A DNA stretch of 35,623 nt from Methanoregula sp. (GTDB lineage Archaea > Halobacteriota > Methanomicrobia > Methanomicrobiales > Methanospirillaceae): the NCBI GenBank assembly GCA_026394595.1, contig JAPKXX010000044.1, positions 1 through 35,623 on the forward strand. Direction: 5' to 3'. A program made the position numbers and the translations under genes. The notes below the pieces were generated by a model, which saw only the letters and a program-made list of their open reading frames with translations, did no database searches and had not been told where the DNA came from. Positions 28,196 to 35,623 of the stretch are shown piece after piece. The number at the start of each line of letters is the position of its first letter. Positions within the stretch are counted from its first letter, which is position 1.

Positions 28196-29164
28196 TTACG
28201 TCACCTCCATGGAGCCGGTACCGGTTTTCAGGCTCGCGAAAGCCAATTTAAGCATCCCGATCGTTTTTGGGTGTCGGACGCAGACGATTTCCGCCCCGGC
28301 AACCGCTGCAGCAAGAGAGGTGTAGAACTCCCACTTTACGGCCATGTCATCCTGTCCATCCAGGTCAGCTTCCCGCACTTCTTTAATGGTAAGGGTATCT
28401 GGTGCAGAAGAGATCATAGGCATGGCAAGGTCGGTATCACCTTTAAGTGCAGAAAACCGTATCCGTTCCATGGCAGAGTAAGAGTACTCAAAACCGTATC
28501 CGAGGGTACCGGTGTAGGGGTCGATAACGACATGGTCCCTCTGAATCCCGATCTCCCGCAGAAGGATATTGAGCTGTTTTGCTAGATTGACATCGATGGG
28601 AGACTGTGCGATGAGTGCGTGGTTATACGCAAGCGCAGCAGCAGCGATGCTCCGGTACCTGCTTGCCTCAGCGGTTCCAAGGAGCAATCGCTCTCCTTGT
28701 CCAACCTCTCCGCATTTCTGGAATATATCACTGTCAATTTTAGGATCATTGCTCCCTTCAATAATTAGGGGGAGGCTGGTTGCAGAGAGTGCAGTCTCGA
28801 CCGCTTTTCCCACAGCAGGAAAATCAGAAAAATTCCGTTGCCGGGTGCTGGTCAGATACAACCGTATCATATCGGCACCATAGGTTGCATCACCCGCCTT
28901 TGCCCATTCCTGTAAATTATTCACCAGTTCACCACAGTAATTTCTGATAATCGGGGACCAGAACACAGGATTATCACAGATCTCAAACGCGATGAGCGGG
29001 GCTGGTGATGAAGGATTTTTATCAAGGAACGGGAGCGTGGTTCCGCCACCGATACGATAGGATACTCTCCGTGAACCCCCGTCAGATTTGGTAGCCCCGA
29101 GAATCACTTCACCAATCGAGCCGGTCCAGTCAAAGTGAACATTAAAACCCATGGTCCTCCTCAC
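28196..29164 (-). CDS. acsD: Corrinoid iron-sulfur protein small subunit (AcsD/CdhD)
   Basis: FNVHFDWTGSIGEVILGATKSDGGSRRVSYRIGGGTTLPFL; VIDPYTGTLGYGFEYSYSAMERIR. Confidence 0.92.
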   Translation of the reverse strand: MRRTMGFNVHFDWTGSIGEVILGATKSDGGSRRVSYRIGGGTTLPFLDKNPSSPAPLIAFEICDNPVFWSPIIRNYCGELVNNLQEWAKAGDATYGADMIRLYLTSTRQRNFSDFPAVGKAVETALSATSLPLIIEGSNDPKIDSDIFQKCGEVGQGERLLLGTAEASRYRSIAAAALAYNHALIAQSPIDVNLAKQLNILLREIGIQRDHVVIDPYTGTLGYGFEYSYSAMERIRFSALKGDTDLAMPMISSAPDTLTIKEVREADLDGQDDMAVKWEFYTSLAAAVAGAEIVCVRHPKTIGMLKLAFASLKTGTGSMEVT

Positions 29165-31191
29165 ACCAACGGTTTCATGGTAAGGGCGGGATGCTTCACA
29201 CTGGCGAGATAGGTCACCAGTTCTTCAATGGTGTTTGCCTTGGTCTCATCGGCAATCTTTTCAAAGAAGTCTGTATGACCCTGTTCTGAGAGTTTTTTTT
29301 GCAAACGGAGTTTTAATTCGTCCTTCAGCTGCAACGGCATCCAGACAAGACGCTCAATACCCCCTTCCCCCTGGAGGAAGCGGTCGGAAAGGATATAATT
29401 TTTTGATATACCAGCAAACCCGGGTGTCTGTGCTCCACCCCCGATTGTCCCGGCAAGTGTGGAGAATGTCATACCTGATGGCGTGACACCTTTGAATTCG
29501 CGGTTCACGACCATAATCCCGTTCACTTCAGGAAGCATAAGGGCAATGCACTCAAAGCACCCACAACAAGTCATCGGATACTCCATGACACTGTACAGTG
29601 AGCACCGGTCGATCTCCCCATGGCTCGCCTTTTTCACAAACCTGTTGACACCATCATACTCCCCGTTCTGGGCATTGATTAACGCCCCTTTCCCGACCGG
29701 CTGGTTTGCGCCTGAAGGAGAGATCTCGAAAGCAATTTTTCCGTCGAGCCAGCTGATAGCACCACAGAGAGCGGGTCGCTCCGGAGTGATTACACACACA
29801 TGATTGGGTGCAAATGTCTGGCAGAGTGTACAGGAATAATACGTGTCCACGTCTCCATCCTTCATCCCTTTTATCCGTGCATCACGTTCGTTGTAGACTT
29901 TTTCCGCGTCACTCTTTGCTGCAAGCACTTTTTTTTCATCCGTAATCAATGTAACAGCGACAGCATCGAGGAGTTGAGGGAAGTCCATCCGGAACTTGCT
30001 TGCAAGAAGTTTTCCTATATGTTCGATCTTTACCCCTTTGGCAACCGCTTCCCTTGATATCCGGACCCAGATAATATCCCGTTGGGCAACATGCCATGAT
30101 CCTTCCCCGTAATTGACAAAGTTATGGATCCTCCGCTCGAGCACCGGTTCATAATCTTTTTTCATGGATTTGCCTGCAACCTCAATGATGATGCCCAAAG
30201 GATGTGCAGAGCCTTCCTTCATTGCATCGATCTCAGGACCAATCACTGTTATCTGACCGTCTTTGATCTCATCAACTCCCCTCATTCTCAACAGTTCAAA
30301 CGCTGGAGATCTTCCACCTCCGAATTCGACGTACATCTCCTCTTTTCTGATGCTTTTCCCCTCAAAAGCAGGTGAACACCCCATGGGAATGGGAATGGCA
30401 GTAACAGTGACCCTGATACCCTTTGCCTCCATCCCCCTGCGCACTGCATCTTCAGGTGCTGCGGTAATCCATGCATCACTGCGATAAGAACCAAGGGAAA
30501 CGATAGGAAAACCAAGAACTCTCATCGAGTCCACGAGCGCAATTTCCTCGTCAGAAAGACCTGGGAAGACAATCACAATTGCTTTTGCCCGTTCGGCAGC
30601 ATATTTCAGGAGACGTGCAGTATCTCCTGGTGTGACCCCCCCAAACATCATCGCAACCCGCGCTACAATGTCGGTAAAGTGCACGCCATGTATGTTTGTA
30701 GAACCCAGAGGAATAAGCCGGTATTCAAGACCCAGCTTCACATTGGAGTTCTGGAGTGCGGGAATGACACCCCCCGCAAGAAAAGTAAGCATATATTTTT
30801 CCTGCAGTTCCCGGCAGATTCCGGCAGCAGTACCTGCGTTCGCCGGTGTCCCGATCACAAGTGCGAGGCCCAAAATGCTCCCGTCAACAAGAGAATACCC
30901 GAGCTTGCGGAGTACCGTGTCCCCGACAAAACCCGTATAAGGTGCAGGTTCCCTGCCCTGAAGTACGGTTATTTCTGAGAGGAGACATTCAGCAGCGATG
31001 ATCGGGTTATTACCGGCACGGGCATAGGCATCCTGTGCAGTTATGCGATCATGAACGGCAATTCCTGTAAGTGCGTACGAGACAGGGAGATGATAGGCAG
31101 TCTCGTCATAGGCACGTGGATTGGAAATCGATAAGATACGGTTTTTTAAGCGTTCTTCACCAAATATTGCCGCGTTTTTTACATCGGTCAT
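29161..31191 (-). CDS. acsB: Acetyl-CoA synthase, long AcsB-type with N-terminal domain
   Basis: A-cluster motifs CTLCQTFAPNHVC and CCGCFECI; about 676 aa from MTDVKNAAIF, with ~300 aa N-terminal to the region equivalent to methanogen CdhC. Confidence 0.88.
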   Translation of the reverse strand: MTDVKNAAIFGEERLKNRILSISNPRAYDETAYHLPVSYALTGIAVHDRITAQDAYARAGNNPIIAAECLLSEITVLQGREPAPYTGFVGDTVLRKLGYSLVDGSILGLALVIGTPANAGTAAGICRELQEKYMLTFLAGGVIPALQNSNVKLGLEYRLIPLGSTNIHGVHFTDIVARVAMMFGGVTPGDTARLLKYAAERAKAIVIVFPGLSDEEIALVDSMRVLGFPIVSLGSYRSDAWITAAPEDAVRRGMEAKGIRVTVTAIPIPMGCSPAFEGKSIRKEEMYVEFGGGRSPAFELLRMRGVDEIKDGQITVIGPEIDAMKEGSAHPLGIIIEVAGKSMKKDYEPVLERRIHNFVNYGEGSWHVAQRDIIWVRISREAVAKGVKIEHIGKLLASKFRMDFPQLLDAVAVTLITDEKKVLAAKSDAEKVYNERDARIKGMKDGDVDTYYSCTLCQTFAPNHVCVITPERPALCGAISWLDGKIAFEISPSGANQPVGKGALINAQNGEYDGVNRFVKKASHGEIDRCSLYSVMEYPMTCCGCFECIALMLPEVNGIMVVNREFKGVTPSGMTFSTLAGTIGGGAQTPGFAGISKNYILSDRFLQGEGGIERLVWMPLQLKDELKLRLQKKLSEQGHTDFFEKIADETKANTIEELVTYLASVKHPALTMKPLV

Positions 31192-31270
31192 TGCAGATAA
31201 TCCTCTGGTCAAAGCATAGCACTATAAATTAGATATAGTTTCGGTACCGGCACAAATTGTCTCTTTTTTT

Positions 31271-31289
31271 CAATGTTATTTTAACATTG
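31271..31289. promoter_or_regulatory. Perfect palindrome in the divergent acsB / S-layer-like promoter region
   Basis: caatgtta-ttt-taacattg (8-bp arms), with TATA-like elements nearby: aaaaatatttat on + and ctatatctaatttatag on -. Confidence 0.45.
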
Positions 31290-31351
31290 GAAAAAATTAC
31301 AAAAATATTTATCCTGTCTCAATGATATTCTTTTTAAAGTGAGGCTGAAAA

Positions 31352-32236
31352 ATGAAAACACAGTGGGTTAAAACCTGTTTTATGGCAATCATCCTTCTCG
31401 TTGCAGCGATGTGCATAGTACTACCTGTGACTGCAGCAAGCGGAACAGTGACGATTTCATACCGTGGAACCGGTGAGATGAACATTGGAGATTCTATTTT
31501 CTTTGATGGCACAAACACTGCAGGAAACATAACCTTGATCAAGATCACCGGACCGGGGCTTCCATCTGAAGGCGTGCCCATGTCTGACCTGAACGGCGCT
31601 CCAGGAACAGGGAACACCGTGAAGGTGAATCCCGATGGGAAATGGACATTCCGATGGGACTCCCCGAAAGATTCTGCGAAATTACAGACAGCGAAATATA
31701 CCATCATTGCATCTGACTCTGCCAACCCTGATAAGACCGCTTCAGCTGCAATCCTGCTGGTAAAGCCAGAGTTTTACATTACCATAAAGCCCTCTTCTGC
31801 CCGTATGGGAGACTATGTCCAGATTCAGGGTATTGCTGATAAAAGTATCAATTATATCAAATTCAATGTAATGGATGCCTCTGGAACTGTGTATCACACG
31901 TACCTTACACCCGTAAGTGGAACGGGTTCCTTTGAGTACAGCTTCTATGCAGACATGCAGCCAGGGAAGTATACTGTTATTGGCAATAATCCTGCCATGA
32001 AAAACAATCTCGAGGTTGGTCTGACCATTACCGGTCCGCAGACAACTACGGTGCCAAGCTCATCCGTTCAGACAGCACCCACATTGACCGCAATGATGAC
32101 GTCCACGACACAGACGGATACCACGCCCCAAACAGCCAATACTAAAACCGGGATAGCACAAACAACACTTATTCTCGGTGTCATGATTTCTGGTGCGATT
32201 GCAGTCCTCATTCAAGGGAAGAGGAACAAGGATTAA
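31352..32236 (+). CDS. Secreted/cell-surface S-layer-like protein with C-terminal TM anchor
   Basis: Signal peptide; beta-rich repeats (GTVTISYRGTGEMNIGDSIFFDGTN...); Thr/Ser-rich stalk; TTLILGVMISGAIAVLIQGKRNKD TM anchor. Confidence 0.7.
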   Translation: MKTQWVKTCFMAIILLVAAMCIVLPVTAASGTVTISYRGTGEMNIGDSIFFDGTNTAGNITLIKITGPGLPSEGVPMSDLNGAPGTGNTVKVNPDGKWTFRWDSPKDSAKLQTAKYTIIASDSANPDKTASAAILLVKPEFYITIKPSSARMGDYVQIQGIADKSINYIKFNVMDASGTVYHTYLTPVSGTGSFEYSFYADMQPGKYTVIGNNPAMKNNLEVGLTITGPQTTTVPSSSVQTAPTLTAMMTSTTQTDTTPQTANTKTGIAQTTLILGVMISGAIAVLIQGKRNKD

Positions 32237-32370
32237 ATCAATTATCATTATTTTTTTAGCTTTTTTGTCCAATTGATGCGGGTTTTAAAAATTTCAACGT
32301 ACCAAACTTGATGGATTATAGACACACAATGTGGTTGATTTTCGTGAGGAAATTTTCTTTTATTACTTGA

Positions 32371-32450
32371 ATGCCTGACGAACCGGGCGCCCTCCACCGC
32401 GCGGCGGCACTATGCCATCGCTATACGGTAAACATCAATAGGCATGGAGT
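32371..32450 (+). pseudogene. Possible N-terminal ACT-domain remnant
   Basis: MPDEPGALHRAAALCHRYTVNINR resembles the beta1-alpha1 start of ACT domains (PDxPGALxRAAxI...NINRI), then loses similarity. Confidence 0.35.
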
Positions 32451-32640
32451 AGCTTCCCCTCTTGGATTGACGTACCTTCCCCCGCCCTTGCCTCGATCTC
32501 ACGACGGCATCCGTACAATCCCCAACAGTATCCCACGAGAGATGCCTGAGACCAGGGGCTGAAAGTGGGGTTTTTCCATATTTCGCGTATTATAGCCCGT
32601 TTTTGAAACGATCGGCCATCCAAAAGGGCCTGTTTAGGCT

Positions 32641-32730
32641 TTTTTTGGGGCTGTTTCATACCGAATCCTGGCAAACGGAGGGTTATACGCGGATATCACA
32701 AAACAATAGTCCTGTTTTTTCGTGAATTAA
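32641..32730. repeat. Diverged direct repeat, copy A
   Basis: ttttttggggctgtttcataccgaatcctggcaaac...aaacaatagt..tttcgtgaatt aligns without gaps to 32991-33080 (hand count ~65/90 identical). Confidence 0.7.
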
Positions 32731-32990
32731 ACTTAAAATTCTCATCCAAATCCTTTGGAAAGGGTGAGCCCATAGCAGTGCTACCGTCGAAAAAGTATTG
32801 ACTGCAGGAAGATGTGATCTCTTAACACATAGGTTGACCTTAGCTCATAGTAATGGGTTGGCACCCGGCCGTTTTGGATCATACCGGACCCTAGAAACCG
32901 GCATGGGCAAAACAGGGGTTCTTTCCATTTTGACCCCCTCAGGTACCATCTGGCATCCATAACGCTGTCCAATTGGTGCTATTTGCGGAT

Positions 32991-33080
32991 TTTTTGGAGA
33001 CTATTTTATACCGAATTCAGGCAAACTGGGCTCAATCTGCGGAATTCAAAAAACAATAGTGCCGCATTTTCGCGAATTTG
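32991..33080. repeat. Diverged direct repeat, copy B (350 bp from copy A)
   Basis: tttttggagactattttataccgaattcaggcaaac...aaacaatagt...ttttcgcgaattt. Confidence 0.7.
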
Positions 33081-33186
33081 TGCCATAATGCAGATCCCAT
33101 CATCCCCAAAACCGTCAATCCGGGCCCTATACGGGCTCCGTTTTCCTCAGGTCTCTTTGAGAGGATCTCAAACCGTGATCATAAGG

Positions 33187-34488
33187 TTAAATAGAGAACT
33201 CCATCCCCACATATATCCACCTTAGCCAGTTCATTCCTGTGGATGCCCGCCTTTTTGCCGTAGTGTCATTCAAAGAAACATGACGCTGAATAACCGGAGC
33301 TAGCAGTTTGGAGTTTAGTGAAGAGATATCATGATTCTGATCAACGAAAATGCGGATGATCTCGTTAAAACTCGGTTTCCTAAGCATCTGTTTCAACAAT
33401 AAAAGGTTCCGTTGAGATCTATTAGGAGAATTCGCAATGAATTCACCTTCCCGGGTCAGTTCGAATTCCGAAGATCGGGGAGGGCCTCGTTTGAGCAACC
33501 CGAGATAAATCGCCGCGTTCGCATAGTAATCTCCCTGACGCTCATCAAAGTTAAAAAATTCTGCAATCGCAGTTTTGTTGGTGAGCTCTGCTGAGTGAAA
33601 ATTGGTGGCAATATCAATTATCTTATCGAGATCGTTTGCCTGCGGGTAGGGGACGTCAGGCTCATTTTCGATGGTGGTTATTTGCAGGAGCCGGTACAGA
33701 TTGATATGCTGTTTTACTGGCTCATTGACGGTAAAACATTTGCCCCTGACAAAATGTAGTTCCCCATATTCTTCTCCAAAAGCAAACTGGAGGATATAGA
33801 ACAGGCCATTGGTATACACGAAAAACAGGGGAACAATCTCTTTTGTTGATTTGCATGACCAGTCCTTGAACGGGTAATAGAGCTGCCGGATATTGAAATC
33901 CTCAACCCGGCCGAGTTTGGCTTCAAAGAGATAAATCTTATTTGGGCTTTCAAATCCGGCATCCACCTCAATCTGGACCCCGGACACTTCGACAGTCTGG
34001 TGATTTGCGGGAATTTTTACCGAGAAAGATTCTGATCTCTGTCTTCCGCGAATGGTGAGGAACAACTCTGTTTCGTTGGTGAATGTTTTGAGAAGAGATA
34101 CGAGGTTGGCAAAATCAATGGCCTGCGATTCGGAAGAGATTTTCCGCGCTTCGATGGTCTGGAACTCGCTGTAATCCCTTGTCGGATTGTATTCTTCTGG
34201 TGTGATATCTGAAAATAATTGTTCCAGTGAATAATAGGTCTGCGATGTTTCATCCCTGAAGATAACGTACTTCCCGTTCTCAACCGGAAGGATCGATAAC
34301 TTATTCCGTTTGAAAACTTCAGGACGGGAATTTTTCGTATCCTGTTTGGCTAGGAGCCGGGGTTCCCGTTTGTCACTTGCTTCCTTGATATCATCAGCGC
34401 TGACAAAAACAAATCCTTGTCGCTCAATATCCGCAAGAAGAGGAAGGCGTTCGAAGATCTTTTCCCACGCTTCATCATTTTGGGTCAT
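33187..34488 (-). CDS. Type II restriction endonuclease-like protein (PD-(D/E)XK) partnered with the adjacent methylase
   Basis: EVDAGFESPNKIYLFEAKLGRVEDFNIRQLYYPFKDW gives a D...ExK motif; adjacent to and co-oriented with a DNA adenine methylase. Confidence 0.7.
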   Translation of the reverse strand: MTQNDEAWEKIFERLPLLADIERQGFVFVSADDIKEASDKREPRLLAKQDTKNSRPEVFKRNKLSILPVENGKYVIFRDETSQTYYSLEQLFSDITPEEYNPTRDYSEFQTIEARKISSESQAIDFANLVSLLKTFTNETELFLTIRGRQRSESFSVKIPANHQTVEVSGVQIEVDAGFESPNKIYLFEAKLGRVEDFNIRQLYYPFKDWSCKSTKEIVPLFFVYTNGLFYILQFAFGEEYGELHFVRGKCFTVNEPVKQHINLYRLLQITTIENEPDVPYPQANDLDKIIDIATNFHSAELTNKTAIAEFFNFDERQGDYYANAAIYLGLLKRGPPRSSEFELTREGEFIANSPNRSQRNLLLLKQMLRKPSFNEIIRIFVDQNHDISSLNSKLLAPVIQRHVSLNDTTAKRRASTGMNWLRWIYVGMEFSI

Positions 34489-34500
34489 GAGAGAACACGA

Positions 34501-35445
34501 TCAGGTCTTAGTGAGACGATAATTTGTTATGATCAATTCGTTTATTTCCCCGCGACGGGCTCCGTTGCAGTTAATTATCCGCTTTGCGGGAACGCGTTCA
34601 ATCCGGTAATTCGAATAGAGATCATCAAAGAATGTGTCAGACGGATTCTCATTCCTAGGATCGGAATTGCTGAGCATGACTTTCGCGCCGATAGCATCGA
34701 GATCCTGATAGAATTTTGCCAGTCGTATCTGGTCGTTGTCTGTGAAACCATTCTTTGAATAATTGGTAAACGAAGCCGTCTCGCTCAGGGGCCGGTACGG
34801 TGGATCGAGATAAATGAATGTCTTTTTATTTATAAGCCGTCTGCATTTTGTGAAATCCCCCAGAATGATCTGCGTGGTTTTCAAGAGCGTGGCGACATCG
34901 TTCAGGTTATCTTCGTTCAGAATCTCGGGGTTTTTGTACCTGCCAAATGGTACGTTGAACTCCCCTTTCCGGTTGACACGGAACAGGCCGTTGTAACAGG
35001 TGCGGTTGAGGAAGATGATCTGGGCGGCGCGTTCAATCCAATCCATCTGGTATTTTTGGAAATTAATCTCCGTTTTTCTCTCGTTAAATGACCCCCGCAC
35101 TTCGTAAAAGAATGCTTCCCGTTTCTTATCATTTTTCGATATATACTCCGATTCAAGGGCTTCCAGTTCATTGATCAGTTTTTTCACTGATTTTTTAATG
35201 ACGCGGTACGACAGGATGAGTTCCTCATTGGCGTCACAGATGTAACAGTGTTCAAATGAAAATCTCTGGTTGAGATAAAAAAATACAGCTCCGCCGCCAA
35301 CGAACGGCTCAACATAGTTCGTGATTTTCCCTTTCTTCATTTCAGAGGGGAAACGTCTGGAAAACTCCCTGAGTAGCTGTGTCTTGCCACCTGCCCATTT
35401 CATGAAGGGTCTTGCATCAGGAACGAGTCTCTTCTGTTTTGCCAT
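34501..35445 (-). CDS. D12-class (Dam/DpnM-type) DNA adenine-specific methyltransferase
   Basis: PFMKWAGGKTQLLREFSRRFP; YVEPFVGGGAVFF; FLNRTCYNGLFRVNRKGEFNVPFG; FIYLDPPYRPLSETASFTNYSKNGF. Confidence 0.92.
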   Translation of the reverse strand: MAKQKRLVPDARPFMKWAGGKTQLLREFSRRFPSEMKKGKITNYVEPFVGGGAVFFYLNQRFSFEHCYICDANEELILSYRVIKKSVKKLINELEALESEYISKNDKKREAFFYEVRGSFNERKTEINFQKYQMDWIERAAQIIFLNRTCYNGLFRVNRKGEFNVPFGRYKNPEILNEDNLNDVATLLKTTQIILGDFTKCRRLINKKTFIYLDPPYRPLSETASFTNYSKNGFTDNDQIRLAKFYQDLDAIGAKVMLSNSDPRNENPSDTFFDDLYSNYRIERVPAKRIINCNGARRGEINELIITNYRLTKT

Positions 35446-35623
35446 GGGTGAGTGAACACTGGTACGTTTGATTCGTCTCTTAACAATGTTATTTTACTAC
35501 CATTATAGGTATTGAAATGAGATCTCATGGATCATATCCCATCGGATTTATCGTCCGTTTAAAAAACGATCAGGCTGCCGCAGTTTTTTTTGCGATATTC
35601 TCTTTTACTATGGGATAATATGC

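Noticed and set aside
1-35623. CRISPR arrays
   Set aside because: No regularly spaced short repeats with unique spacers were seen; the only direct repeats are the intragenic DUF3494 blocks, a 2x14-bp tandem repeat and the diverged pair near 32.6/33.0 kb.
1-35623. tRNA or rRNA genes
   Set aside because: No convincing T-arm (GGTTCRAATCC-type) with matching acceptor stems or rRNA-like stretches was noticed by eye; tRNAscan-SE/Infernal would be needed to exclude them formally.

Overview
The window looks like a methanogenic archaeal chromosome segment, probably Methanomicrobiales/Methanoregula-like (inferred from gene content; no database search was run). Its conserved blocks are: (1) a PadR-like regulator and an Hsp20-like protein; (2) a secreted two-domain DUF3494 ice-binding-like protein with a central PKD domain; (3) an anaerobic cobalamin operon cbiT-L-F-G-H-C-D-E; (4) a mutS-mutL operon; (5) an M50-like protease, a PNPOx-like protein and rhodanese domains; (6) a fusion of a 2H phosphoesterase (LigT-like) and a calcineurin-like phosphoesterase; (7) pyruvoyl arginine decarboxylase; (8) an acetyl-CoA synthase/corrinoid operon made of a long, bacterial-type AcsB, AcsD, AcsC, a RACo-like activase, a core methionine-synthase-like protein and CooC, with no CODH subunit in the window; (9) an S-layer-like secreted protein; (10) a type II restriction-modification pair. 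Between these blocks there are many gene remnants: the CobA C-terminus, PsiE C-terminus, a Kv channel with a TAG and a frameshift, an SsuA-like fragment abutting a 5'-truncated UvsE, a DUF255/YyaL C-terminus, a TAG-split tandem rhodanese, and a possible ACT fragment. Most interesting leads: the LigT-MPE fusion, the bacterial-type ACS operon with a MesB/MesC-like methionine synthase, the near-identical DNA block inside the ice-binding gene, and the recurring -1 lesions and in-frame TAGs.
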